64,000 nt of DNA, taken from positions 3,162,001 to 3,226,000 of the forward strand of contig NZ_CP162495.1 of the NCBI RefSeq assembly GCF_040939125.1, written 5' to 3'. The DNA comes from Clostridium sp. BJN0013 (GTDB lineage: Bacteria; Bacillota; Clostridia; Clostridiales; Clostridiaceae). Positions 1 through 7,400 of this stretch are shown piece after piece. Numbering within the stretch: the stretch's first letter is position 1; each line of letters starts with the position of its first letter. Under the pieces are notes generated by a model. That model made no database searches. It worked only from the letters and a program-made list of their open reading frames with translations, and had not been told where the DNA came from. Position numbers and translations under genes: made by a program.

Positions 1-477
1 CAGGAAAGAATTATTTCATTATGTAGGGATAAAAAAATCACACCTGTAATTATTGTAGATGAGGCACAATACTTGAAAACAGAGGTTTTAAATGACCTTA
101 AATTACTATTAAATTTTGATATGGACTCTAGAAATTATGCTGTGCTAATACTTTGCGGACAACCTCTTTTAAACAACATACTTTCAAAACAAATCCATGA
201 AGCCTTAAAACAAAGAATTGTAATTAACTATAACTATGAAGGAATATCCAAAGAAGAAGTTATTGAGTATATTTCTTCAAGGCTAAAGCTTTGTGGAGTG
301 TTCACTGAAATATTTAACGATAACGCTTTAGAAGCTGTAAATTCTTGTTGTAATGGTTCTACAAGAATACTAAATTTTCTTATTGAAAAATGTTTAATGA
401 TAGGCTATCAAAAAAACTTAAAAGTTATTGATACAGAAACAGTAATGTTAGCGCAAAATGAGATAAATCTTATTTAA
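1..477 (+). CDS. ExeA/TnsC-like AAA+ ATPase, transposition helper (5'-truncated by window)
   Basis: The frame is open from the first base, so the gene starts upstream. The first 24 visible codons encode a Walker B strand, VIIVDEAQYL, followed by a sensor-1-like segment (LILCGQPLL) and a C-terminal lid (CNGSTRILNFLIEKCL). This layout fits the ExeA/TniB/TnsC ATPases that sit beside DDE transposases and choose target DNA. Walker A must lie outside the window. Its + orientation is opposite to the neighbouring phage packaging genes, and a terminator follows at 553. I am confident of the family and less so of the partner transposase. Confidence 0.75.
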   Translation, partial: QERIISLCRDKKITPVIIVDEAQYLKTEVLNDLKLLLNFDMDSRNYAVLILCGQPLLNNILSKQIHEALKQRIVINYNYEGISKEEVIEYISSRLKLCGVFTEIFNDNALEAVNSCCNGSTRILNFLIEKCLMIGYQKNLKVIDTETVMLAQNEINLI

Positions 478-552
478 TTGAGGAATTCGTAAATAAAGTA
501 CCTTTGTTTCCATAATAGATATATTAAACTTTGAAGAAATACACAATTTATT

Positions 553-577
553 AGAGCAGTTATCTGCTCTTTTTCTT
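553..577 (+). terminator. Intrinsic terminator of the ATPase gene
   Basis: A 7-bp perfect stem (AGAGCAG/CTGCTCT) with a 4-nt loop is followed by TTTTCTT on the + strand, 75 bp after the ATPase stop. Confidence 0.75.
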
Positions 578-646
578 ATATAGGTTAAATTTGCTTGCAA
601 AAGTTGGTTAATTTATTGTGATTAAAGGATATTCTATTGTGAAAAT

Positions 647-2347
647 CTATATTGGGCCAGGATAAAATAGTTTGAAAAAAGTAGGAGAAAACAAAGTGTA
701 AATCAACACCTCACCACTGTCCTCAAGCTCAACTCCACCACTACAAAACGCTGCTATCATAGCCATAAAACCATCTGTTTTTCTACTTTTAGGTTCTATT
801 TTACCATAGGTCATATTGTCATATTTCTCTGCACATCTACAGGCGTTATTCGTATACCAGCGCATTAAAGGACTATTTCCATATACAATATTATGATTTA
901 CAAACAAACTGTTTATAGTTGGAGCGACAAGCATCTGGTCGGATGGTCTTGTAAGTTTTACATTATTTACTCCCTGCTTGTCTGTATCAAAACCTTCTTC
1001 CCTAAGAGCTTTGGCAAGCAACGTGTGCCTATATTTATCTATCCCAAGAGTAGTTATATTATACTTTTGCCCTTGTTCAGCTAACCAGCGGGCAGGAATA
1101 TATGGAAATACTTCCACATCATCAACAAAGGTCAATAGCTTGCCGCCTTTTTCACTCGCCCATTCTTCAAGTGGTGCTTTAATTCTTCCTAAATCTTTAC
1201 AATTTCTACATACCCATGTATGACTTATCCAATAATATTTACCTTTATATTTGAAGAGTAATCCGGCCACGACAAAGTCTGTTGTACTTGCATAGTCAAT
1301 TCCAGCCATACAAGTACAGCCCGTTAAATCCGGTATGGATTGATTAGTTGCAAGTATATTGTCCCAGGAGGTAACTTCAACATCTTTATTCCCCATAGGA
1401 ATATTCATCCTCTTAGTCATAAAAGCAGAGTTACTTACAGGGTCTTCTTTATAGTCAATATACTCTTTCTGTATCTCTCTAAAAAGTTCTTCATTGTATT
1501 GTAAAGAAGGATTGGCTTTATGCCACATTTTAGGATTATCTGCTTCTTTTTCATTATCAAGGCGGCAGATAAAAGGCAGCATCCCGTTGTCGCCGCCCTG
1601 CTCATTTAATATCCTAAGCCCCCTGGCTTTAATACTATCAAGTGGTCCGCCCCTAACATCCCCATCTGTTGTGGTTATTGTGGTGCGGGGGTTCTTCTTT
1701 TTACCAAGGCCAGTCTTAAATACATTTATAAGCTTATAGTCTTCATATTGATGGTATTCATCAAAATCTATTTTACCCGGCCTACCTCCATCTTTGGATT
1801 TTGCATTGCTGGTCCTAAACCTTAACTTAGACTTGGTTTTAAGATTTTCAATAAGTTCTTTATTCCAACTAAAATGTTTTTTAAGCTTCTGTTCATTTTC
1901 CTCCAAGACATTATACACATCTTCAAAAGAAGTCTTGGCCTGGTCTTCTGCATTGGCACATATGTCTATATCATAATGTTTTATTTTGTTATATTCGGAT
2001 ATCAGACAAAAATCTTCAAAACTTAAATAGCCATTCTTTCCCGTACCTCTTCCGACATACATAAATAAATCTGGCCATCTTAAAATGCCAGGTTTGGAAT
2101 AAGTACAATTATGGAGGGTAAAACAAAAAATCTCCCATTCATATAAATCAAAGGGGAAATATTTTTGGAGACTTAAATATTTACGGAGCAGCTCTTCATC
2201 AACAAATAGATTTTCTTCTCTAAAACACTTTTCAACATAATCACATAACATGAATTGCTCTTTGCATATTTCTATGGTTCCACTACGAACTAAATCAATA
2301 TAGTTTTGTATTTCAGGTATCAGCTTAGAGCTCGTCATCATCATCAT
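647..2347 (-). CDS. Phage terminase large subunit (TerL), C-terminus rewritten by a mobile element
   Basis: TerL is the packaging motor: an N-terminal ATPase drives DNA into the procapsid and a C-terminal nuclease cuts concatemers. The 566-residue protein has a Walker A-like loop (GRGTGKNG, about residue 99), a Walker B region (KIDFDEYHQYED), the coupling motif TITTTDG, and acidic nuclease residues at GIDYAST and FVDDVE. It overlaps the small subunit by 23 bp. The last residues (about PGPI) and the stop codon appear to come from the mobile-element end at 659, and the preceding hydrophobic tail is not typical. Portal, protease and capsid genes should follow but do not. The ATPase core is intact; whether the protein works is unknown. 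Confidence 0.88.
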   Translation of the reverse strand: MMMMTSSKLIPEIQNYIDLVRSGTIEICKEQFMLCDYVEKCFREENLFVDEELLRKYLSLQKYFPFDLYEWEIFCFTLHNCTYSKPGILRWPDLFMYVGRGTGKNGYLSFEDFCLISEYNKIKHYDIDICANAEDQAKTSFEDVYNVLEENEQKLKKHFSWNKELIENLKTKSKLRFRTSNAKSKDGGRPGKIDFDEYHQYEDYKLINVFKTGLGKKKNPRTTITTTDGDVRGGPLDSIKARGLRILNEQGGDNGMLPFICRLDNEKEADNPKMWHKANPSLQYNEELFREIQKEYIDYKEDPVSNSAFMTKRMNIPMGNKDVEVTSWDNILATNQSIPDLTGCTCMAGIDYASTTDFVVAGLLFKYKGKYYWISHTWVCRNCKDLGRIKAPLEEWASEKGGKLLTFVDDVEVFPYIPARWLAEQGQKYNITTLGIDKYRHTLLAKALREEGFDTDKQGVNNVKLTRPSDQMLVAPTINSLFVNHNIVYGNSPLMRWYTNNACRCAEKYDNMTYGKIEPKSRKTDGFMAMIAAFCSGGVELEDSGEVLIYTLFSPTFFKLFYPGPI

Positions 2348-2633
2348 AACCTACATTATCAGTCGTCAACTCCAATTGTTTTAAAATGGCTAACTTTTGC
2401 TTATTATACACTACCGCGTTTTTTACAGAGGGATTCTCTTTTTCAATTGGATATCCGGATGCAGACAATGCCTTATATGTTCGTCCTCTTTCCTTTATGT
2501 CCTTTTGCATCTCTTTTTCTTCTTTAAAATACCAGATATAATCATCAATTAAACCCAAAAAATGTTCAACATTTGCACTTTTATTTTCAAGCTGCTTAAT
2601 TAAAGATTCCTTGATTTTTCTTGCGTTAGCCAT
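2325..2633 (-). CDS. Phage terminase small subunit, P27-like
   Basis: TerS binds the packaging site and recruits TerL. This 102-residue protein begins with a helical DNA-binding segment and contains a coiled middle and the P27-type GYPIEKENPSVKNAVVYNKQ segment. It lies directly upstream of terL on the same strand and overlaps it by 23 bp, which suggests translational coupling. The ATG is preceded by GGAGGGATG-like Shine-Dalgarno sequence. The acidic tail (YDDDDEL) falls in the overlap. Confidence 0.82.
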   Translation of the reverse strand: MANARKIKESLIKQLENKSANVEHFLGLIDDYIWYFKEEKEMQKDIKERGRTYKALSASGYPIEKENPSVKNAVVYNKQKLAILKQLELTTDNVGYDDDDEL

Positions 2634-2756
2634 ATTTTCATCCCTCCTTTCACACTATTTTTTCTCACACGCGCGAGATTTCTGTTTTGTCTTCCCTGCT
2701 ACCCGTTCTCCCAATATGATAGAATTTTCTCATTTTTTAGGTGGGGGGTATATAAA

Positions 2757-3245
2757 TTATCCTGTAAAGCTATATTCACCATGATAATATTCTGAGGCCT
2801 TACAATAAGCTAGATGCGCTTCAAATGCTGTATTAAAATGACCTAGTTCTATCCTTTTACCTCCTACGCTTATTCTCGCCCTCCATCTTCCTACCCTTCT
2901 ATGGAACTCTACACCTTTGTAGCCACTCGTATTACTGCTCTGTATCGGCATATTATAGCTATTTTCAAGACGGCTACATATCCTTAGATTACGCTTGCGA
3001 TTATCATATCTTTTATGGTTGATGTGATCTACTTCTTTATTGCCTTTATAATTTAAAAGATATCTATGCAACCTTACTTCATTCTTATTTACATATCCTG
3101 TTACATATCTGTGTAATTATACCGCCCAATAAAAATCTTTTATTCTGTCATAATCTTCTAAATCAAAATAAAATATATTTCCCTTCGCATCATATCCTAT
3201 ACCATATTCTCCAGTTAAATCATAAGTATTATATTTGTATTTCAT
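2757..3245 (-). pseudogene. HNH endonuclease with AP2-type DNA-binding domain, broken by an in-frame stop
   Basis: Reading from the ATG at 3243-3245 gives a continuous 162-codon homing-endonuclease frame with a single internal TAA at 3117-3119, after the residues DFYWAV. Downstream the frame resumes without a shift into the HNH core (LHRYLLNYKGNKEVDHINH then NRKRNLRICS) and an AP2/ERF-like domain (GYKGVEFHRRVGRWRARI). The two parts join seamlessly in the family alignment I expect, so one nonsense mutation is the simplest reading. A TTG-initiated 104-residue fragment from 3071 could still be made. Free-standing HNH genes of this type are phage parasites; this one sits upstream of the terminase genes. 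Confidence 0.8.
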
Positions 3246-3332
3246 TTTTAACCTTACCCTCCTTATTATTCTGCATAATAAAAAGAGTAGGATTTATTAC
3301 TGTCTCACGACATGTACCTACTCTTAATGGTA

Positions 3333-3653
3333 TCACCACCTTTCAATATTCAACTGCGGCTTATTCTCTGCTCTATGGTGCATTGCATAATGACACTCCT
3401 TACACAAGCACATCAAATTGCTTTTAGTTAAAGCTAATTCTGGATGCTGCCTTAAAAACTTAATATGATGTACCGCCTCTGCAGGAGAATACATACCCTT
3501 AGACTTGCACATCTGACATTCATAATGTTGTTCTTCTAATACTTCTAGTCTCACATGTTCCCACAACGCAGAATTATAAAAAGCTTTTATATTATGATGT
3601 CTTATTAAATTACTAATCCATTGTACTAATTGCTGAGTGTTTAATATACCCAT
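3333..3653 (-). CDS. Phage HNH endonuclease near the terminase genes
   Basis: The 106-residue protein has a typical HNH core: paired cysteines (CQMCKSKG), the catalytic AVHHIKFL, and a second zinc pair (LMCLCKECH) followed by MHH. Small HNH nucleases beside terS/terL are common in siphoviruses, and in the HK97 system the equivalent protein stimulates terminase cleavage, so a packaging role is likely. I chose the ATG at 3653 because the upstream extension is hydrophobic and unlike the family, and AAAGGAG lies directly before this ATG. That spacing is unusually short. Confidence 0.8.
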   Translation of the reverse strand: MGILNTQQLVQWISNLIRHHNIKAFYNSALWEHVRLEVLEEQHYECQMCKSKGMYSPAEAVHHIKFLRQHPELALTKSNLMCLCKECHYAMHHRAENKPQLNIERW

Positions 3654-3759
3654 CTCCTTTAAAATATAAGAAAATAAGACCTTTAAAATTACTAAGTATC
3701 TTATTTGTAGTATAATTTGTACATACATAATAAAATTTTTAATCTAAGAGGTGTTAAAA

Positions 3760-4383
3760 TTGCTAAATAAACATAAGAAAAACCCCAAAACCAGACAATA
3801 CCACGTACAAATTACCAATTTCCCTAAAAATAAATTTGCATTGATAGCCTCCATAATATCTGCAATAGTATCTCTAACTTCACTTGCATTTTCAATTGGA
3901 CAATACTATCAAAATTACCAGATTACTAAAGAACAAGCCTTAAAATCACAGGCTCAAACTATATCGGCTTGGATTAAAGAAGATCAAGATAATCAAGATA
4001 ACAACACTGTAGCATTAAATAACTTATCAAATGAACCGGTATATGATGTCGTAGTTACTGTAGTAACTATAGGGAATAGTGGTTCATATGCAGAAAATGG
4101 ATTACAACTTAGAAAATACCCTAACGAAACTGAGGAACAATTATCTACTAATAGAAATGGCGTAGCTCTTAGTATACTTCCACCTGGTAAATATAAAGCT
4201 AAAATGCCTTATATTTCTCATGGTATGTCACGTAAGTTTGGAGTAGAAGTTGCATTTAGAGATTTTCAAAACAATTGCTGGGTTATATCTGGAAATGGTC
4301 ATTTATCACAAATTAGTAAAGATCCTTTTAAATATTACGATCTTCCATCTCCAATTGATTTTGGAAGTATACAAAATCAATAA
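3760..4383 (+). CDS. Membrane-anchored protein of unknown function, probable moron
   Basis: I do not recognise this gene. It encodes about 207 residues: a basic N-terminus, one hydrophobic segment (FALIASIISAIVSLTSLAF), a short polar linker, and a beta-rich soluble domain. It points against all surrounding phage genes. I start it at TTG 3760 because AAGAGGTG at 3745-3752 gives normal spacing; GTG 3751 would overlap that site. Its 3' end lies over the stump of a terminase small-subunit gene, so it seems to have arrived by replacement. An N-anchored, opposite-strand prophage gene could be a lysogenic-conversion or superinfection-exclusion factor; this is inference. The + strand gene at 17893 has the same architecture. 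Confidence 0.65.
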   Translation: MLNKHKKNPKTRQYHVQITNFPKNKFALIASIISAIVSLTSLAFSIGQYYQNYQITKEQALKSQAQTISAWIKEDQDNQDNNTVALNNLSNEPVYDVVVTVVTIGNSGSYAENGLQLRKYPNETEEQLSTNRNGVALSILPPGKYKAKMPYISHGMSRKFGVEVAFRDFQNNCWVISGNGHLSQISKDPFKYYDLPSPIDFGSIQNQ

Positions 4384-4429
4384 GATATTCTTCACAAAAT
4401 GCTTTCTGTTTTGGTGTAAGCTTAGCCAT
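4376..4429 (-). pseudogene. N-terminal stump of a second terminase small subunit (Terminase_2 type)
   Basis: On the minus strand GAGGTGG precedes ATG 4429 and encodes MAKLTPKQKAFCEEYLID, the classic start of Terminase_2-family small subunits. After YLID homology stops abruptly within the 3' end of the oppositely oriented membrane-protein gene. Only about 18 codons remain. The window already has an intact P27-type terS, so this is a scar of an older or alternative packaging module. Confidence 0.75.
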
Positions 4430-4489
4430 TAATGCCACCTCGCTTTCTTTAAATTTATGGTACGAAAAAAGAGCCCTAATTATAAGGCT

Positions 4490-4843
4490 CTATCTACTTA
4501 ACTTATACATTGCATATTGATTTAATGATACTCCCTCTCTCTGTGCTTCAATAGCTAATTGCCTATGCAAACTCTTTGGCACTCTAAGAACAAACTTACC
4601 ACTGTAATTTTCATCTCCTGTTGGTTCAGGAATAGGATCTCCATATTGTAATTTTACTTCAAGCCATCCCTTCATAGCTTCCCTTAGACTTTTATATGCT
4701 TCCTCAAAAGTTTCTCCTGTACTTTGGCATCCATCAAGTTCCAATACTTTACCATAATAATAGCTACCACTTTCATCTGTAACCTGCTGTATTAAATAGT
4801 TATAAGGTAAACTCATGTAATAATTAATATCTTTTTTATCCAT
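4490..4843 (-). CDS. hicB: HicB-type antitoxin
   Basis: HicB neutralises the HicA ribonuclease and represses their shared promoter. The 117-residue protein has the partly degraded RNase H-like fold (YYYGKVLELDGCQSTGETFEEAYKS begins the core, about residues 28-52) and a C-terminal ribbon-helix-helix/HicB segment (GKFVLRVPKSLHRQLAIEA, then EGVSLNQYAMYKL). It follows hicA by 44 bp on the same strand. Orphan HicAB pairs are common stabilising cargo in prophages. Confidence 0.9.
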   Translation of the reverse strand: MDKKDINYYMSLPYNYLIQQVTDESGSYYYGKVLELDGCQSTGETFEEAYKSLREAMKGWLEVKLQYGDPIPEPTGDENYSGKFVLRVPKSLHRQLAIEAQREGVSLNQYAMYKLSR

Positions 4844-4887
4844 ATCTAAAAGGTAGGAGCCATTACACTTGGAAGATTTAAGGAGGA

Positions 4888-5109
4888 TTATCTCCCTATT
4901 CTTCTAAGTACATCTTTAACATACACAGCCTTCAAAGGGTTTTCTTCTTTTATAGTTATCACATCCCCTTCTTTATTTCTAAAGTGTCTATGTGAACCGT
5001 TCTTCCTTACTAATTCATATCCATACTCATTTAATACCTTCGTTATTTCAGTAAACTTTATTCCATTCGGCTGCCTTTCCATTTTACTTATTATCTTTTC
5101 GACCCCCAC
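4888..5109 (-). CDS. hicA: HicA-type mRNA interferase toxin
   Basis: HicA is a small double-stranded-RNA-binding-fold ribonuclease that cleaves mRNA. This version has about 73 residues with the hallmark GSHRHF containing the catalytic histidine and the family tail NPLKAVYVKDVLRRIG. I start it at GTG 5109: GGAGGTG lies about 10 bp upstream, and the longer frame (to 5193) would translate the promoter and operator. Transcription should begin at the promoter at 5132-5160 and continue into hicB. Confidence 0.88.
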   Translation of the reverse strand: MGVEKIISKMERQPNGIKFTEITKVLNEYGYELVRKNGSHRHFRNKEGDVITIKEENPLKAVYVKDVLRRIGR

Positions 5110-5130
5110 CTTGTACTCACCTCCTATAAT

Positions 5131-5160
5131 TATAGTACCATATATAGTACTATAAGTCAA
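5131..5160 (-). promoter_or_regulatory. hicAB promoter with overlapping palindromic operator
   Basis: On the minus strand TTGACT (5155-5160), a 17-bp spacer and TACTAT (5132-5137) form a sigma-A promoter. An 8-bp perfect inverted repeat, TATAGTAC (5131-5138) and GTACTATA (5147-5154), covers the -10 and spacer. A repressor bound here, most plausibly HicB, would block RNA polymerase. The sites are visible; the binding protein is inferred. Confidence 0.75.
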
Positions 5161-5367
5161 GAGTATATTTACATTTTTAAAAAATTTACCCAACTAAAAA
5201 TATTTATTAAAATAAGACACCTATAAACTAGATGCCTCTCTAAATATTTCCCATATTGATTAAACTTTTCTTCATACCTCTTATTTCCCCTGACTTATTA
5301 TTTTATGCACTATTTCTACAAATTATCCACAAGTTATCCACAATATTCAAATAATTCGACTTTTCCC

Positions 5368-5538
5368 AACAAAAATAAGCGCTCTAAATGACGGGTGCTT
5401 ATTTTCATACAATATTATTTTTAAAGGAGTCTAAACTTATACTATCCTGTGGCGGTTGCATTTAAGTTTAGGGTGCCCTGCAACCACAGACACTGGGTTA
5501 AATTTATATGTCTTTGGTGTTATTATGAATGGTATTTG
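5368..5538 (-). ncRNA. Putative small RNA, tandem copy 1
   Basis: Minus-strand unit ending in a terminator-like hairpin at 5372-5404 with a T-rich tail. Its core is a long stem-loop in which CTGTGGTTGCA (about 5476-5486) pairs with TGCAACCGCCACAG; the loop begins GGGCAC. A TATAAT at 5545-5550 precedes it, but no good -35 is visible. The core is shared with copies 2 and 3, while no peptide frame is conserved among the three. Confidence 0.5.
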
Positions 5539-5587
5539 AACATTATTATATTCACTAATTGTTATGATGGCATTATGCTTGTGTTAA

Positions 5588-5745
5588 AAAATATAAAAAT
5601 AAGCACCCTAAATAACGGGTACTTATTTCTTTTATTGTTATATTGGATTTAGAGTGGTGGTTGCATCCATATTTAAAGTGCCCTGCAACCACAGACACTG
5701 GCTTAAATTTATATGTCGTGGGATACTAATTTATAATCTGTTATA
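5588..5745 (-). ncRNA. Putative small RNA, tandem copy 2
   Basis: Same core as copy 1 (CTGTGGTTGCAGGGCAC ... TGCAACC), with its own hairpin terminator at 5597-5628 followed on the minus strand by a U-rich run. A promoter is visible: TTAGAT at 5774-5779, 16-bp spacer, TATAAT at 5752-5757. The predicted transcript is about 155 nt. Its 5' region (AACAGATTATAAATTAG) is identical to copy 3. Confidence 0.55.
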
Positions 5746-5807
5746 ACACTTATTATATACGGTACTTGTTACAATCTAATGTCCTATGTAATAACTATTT
5801 GTAAATA

Positions 5808-5984
5808 ATATAAAATAAGCACTCTAGATGACGAGTGCTTATTTTTAACAATATTATTTTGAGAAGGGCTGCAATTTTAATATACTAGCTCCTGGCGGTT
5901 GCATTTTAAGTTTTAAGTGCCCTGCAACCACAGATACCGGGTTAAATCTTCATACAATAGGGAACTAATTTATAATCTGTTATA
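5808..5984 (-). ncRNA. Putative small RNA, tandem copy 3
   Basis: Third unit with the conserved stem-loop and a terminator hairpin at 5814-5842 (AATAAGCACTC/GAGTGCTTATT). The promoter is the best of the set: TTGGAT at 6014-6019, 17-bp spacer, TATAAT at 5991-5996. The predicted transcript is about 175 nt. Function is unknown. Confidence 0.55.
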
Positions 5985-6052
5985 ACATTTATTATATATG
6001 GGTACTTGTTACAATCCAATGTCCTATATAACAACTATTTGTAAACAATATA

Positions 6053-6085
6053 AAAATAGGCACCGATTTAACAGCACCTATTTTC
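6053..6085 (-). terminator. Terminator of the late-regulator gene
   Basis: A stem AAATAGGTGC/GGCACCTATTT-like hairpin at 6054-6083 lies downstream of the minus-strand gene ending at 6248 and resembles the terminators of the small-RNA-like units. Confidence 0.55.
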
Positions 6086-6247
6086 AGATATACACGCAAT
6101 ATCAATTTTTATAATTTTACTCAATACCATATTATACTATTATAAAAGGTACGTCAATGCCATGTAAAAGGACACTATTTTAAAGCTATATTTAATAGAT
6201 TTTAGCCTTATAACTAACATTGACGCTATCTTGACAAGGACATATTT

Positions 6248-6799
6248 TCACAGTTTTATTCCATCTATCCCGAAAAATAATATACTTAAATCTTCAATAC
6301 CTTGTCTAATATCTCTACCTACAGTTCTAACATTAAGATCAAAATGTTCTGCTGTCTCCTCATAGGTTGGTATTATATTGTCTTTAGTCGGCTCCAAATA
6401 CATGTATTTAATAATGTCATATCTTCTTTTCTTGACATTACCATCCTTCTCACATATAGCTTTATAATACTCCATGGATTTATTTATATGTGCTACTATA
6501 ATTGAAGTTCTTATTTTAGTTCTACTTATAGCCTGTATATATTGTTCTTCATCATTAATTGGATCAATATCATCTAAAATATCTATTGCATTATTTTCAT
6601 ATATCCTACTGCTTGATTTACCGGCAAGTTTATCATGCACCTGTAAATTCCTGTAATGTTTAAGAAGCAACCTTGTATTTCTTAATCTTCTGTCATATCT
6701 TTTCTTTGTCTTATAATATTCCTGCTCCTTAATATATTTTATACCTTCTCTTACTCCTATTTTTACAGCTTCTTCATAATCTATATTTCTTTTAGCCAC
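6248..6799 (-). CDS. Phage late-gene transcription regulator, ArpU/sigma-like HTH
   Basis: The 183-residue basic protein ends in a sigma-region-4-like helix-turn-helix: IIKYMYLEP ... TYEETAEHFDLNVRTVGRDIRQGIEDLS. It lies between the replication and packaging modules on the same strand, the usual place for the ArpU-type late activator of Gram-positive siphoviruses. I start at GTG 6799: AGAGGAGGT lies about 9 bp upstream, inside the longer frame that begins with ATG 6823. The upstream small gene overlaps that longer frame. Confidence 0.68.
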   Translation of the reverse strand: MAKRNIDYEEAVKIGVREGIKYIKEQEYYKTKKRYDRRLRNTRLLLKHYRNLQVHDKLAGKSSSRIYENNAIDILDDIDPINDEEQYIQAISRTKIRTSIIVAHINKSMEYYKAICEKDGNVKKRRYDIIKYMYLEPTKDNIIPTYEETAEHFDLNVRTVGRDIRQGIEDLSILFFGIDGIKL

Positions 6800-6815
6800 G
6801 ACTTCAATACCTCCT

Positions 6816-6968
6816 CTAGCCAAGCAGTTTTAAAAGTTTATCCTTTTCAGATAACAATTTATGGACTTTATACTTGTCCTTTCTTTTACCTTTTCGGAAC
6901 TCTTTTTTTAAGTCTATTTCTATTTGTTGAATTCTACCTTTATTAATTTCATCTATATTAAATTTCAA
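6816..6968 (-). CDS. Small basic phage protein, 50 residues, unknown
   Basis: TTG 6968 follows GAGGGGAT and opens a 50-codon frame, MKFNIDEINKGRIQQIEID then a lysine-rich helix ending KLLKLLG. It stops 17 bp before the GTG of the late regulator, so the two are probably cotranscribed. I do not recognise the family; high lysine content and predicted helices suggest nucleic-acid or protein binding. Confidence 0.5.
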   Translation of the reverse strand: MKFNIDEINKGRIQQIEIDLKKEFRKGKRKDKYKVHKLLSEKDKLLKLLG

Positions 6969-7000
6969 ATTATCCCCTCACTACTTCCATTTTTTAGGGG

Positions 7001-7290
7001 TGACAGCTTTTTAAAAGATGACAACTTTAATTTAAAACCTGTCATCACTCTAAACCATTAGTATATCTACGTTTCGCTATTTAGGGTGACAGAAATGACA
7101 ACTTTTATCTATATTGTTATATATACATATTTATATATTCTATTTTTTTATTTTTCTATACGTATAGTATATAAAATTCTTGTCATTCCTGTCATCATTA
7201 TTAATAAATATAGTCATATCAACGCTTTAAGGTATGACAACTTTTAAAAATTCCTGTCATCTTCTTGTCATCTTTTTTTAATTCCTGTCA
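7001..7290. repeat. Cluster of eleven TGTCA/TGACA repeats, possible replication origin or regulator-binding array
   Basis: TGACA or its complement TGTCA starts at 7001, 7019, 7040, 7087, 7096, 7181, 7190, 7234, 7255, 7266 and 7286. Many sit in longer repeats such as ATGACAACTTTT and TTCCTGTCATC. The stretch is very AT-rich (notably 7100-7180) and carries no gene between 6969 and 7354. With a phage primase-helicase gene about 1 kb away, an iteron-type origin is plausible. This is inference. Confidence 0.5.
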
Positions 7291-7354
7291 CCTTTCTGTA
7301 AAATTATTACTTACTTGAATTAAGTTAGCAATAAATTTGTATTGTGACGTAAAA

Positions 7355-7393
7355 AAATACCGTAAAATTCATTCCATGAATAATACGGTATTT
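7355..7393 (-). terminator. Hairpin terminator after the HEPN-like gene
   Basis: A 9-bp perfect stem AAATACCGT/ACGGTATTT encloses a 21-nt loop just downstream of the minus-strand gene that stops at 7401. It separates that gene from the repeat cluster. Confidence 0.55.
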
Positions 7394-7400
7394 AATGTAT

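Larger units (their letters stand above)
1..659 (+). mobile_element. Right part of a transposon carrying an ExeA/TnsC-like ATPase (left part outside window)
   Basis: The element is inferred from an AAA+ ATPase of the transposition-helper type, a terminator behind it, and a plausible right end near 659. Just inside that end the octamer TATTGTGA occurs twice, at about 614 and 635, as expected of transposase-binding repeats. Read inward from the end, the element starts TGGCCC, and TG...CA ends are usual for Mu/Tn7-like elements. The reading frame of the phage terminase crosses this boundary. The left end and the transposase are not in the window, so the family and exact end are inferred. Confidence 0.5.
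5372..6052. repeat. Three imperfect tandem repeats of about 217-240 bp
   Basis: The hairpin AATAAGC...GCTTATT recurs at 5372, 5596 and 5813, each followed on the + strand at a similar distance by GCGGTTGCA-like sequence and TGCCCTGCAACCACAG. A related fourth hairpin lies at 6054-6083. Together with flanking sequence this fills the 1,050-bp space between hicA and the next gene at 6248. I see no convincing protein gene in 5194-6247. Confidence 0.85.

Noticed and set aside
3654-3728. N-terminal extension of the HNH gene up to 3728
   Set aside because: The extra residues are hydrophobic and unlike the family, and the ribosome-binding site lies at the internal ATG.
5449-5652. 67-residue + strand frame starting GTGGCGGTTGCA behind AAAGGAG
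   Set aside because: The equivalent position in repeat copies 2 and 3 is closed by stops, so the frame is not conserved although the RNA stem is.
5372-6050. Type III toxin-antitoxin RNA repeats
   Set aside because: Known antitoxin repeats are short (tens of bases) and followed by a ToxN-like gene; the only nearby toxin is HicA, a protein-neutralised type II toxin with its own promoter.
5372-6083. Could the tandem repeats be a CRISPR array?
   Set aside because: Units are 217-240 bp, imperfect, contain promoters and terminators, and there are no short identical repeats with unique spacers. No CRISPR array is visible anywhere in the window.
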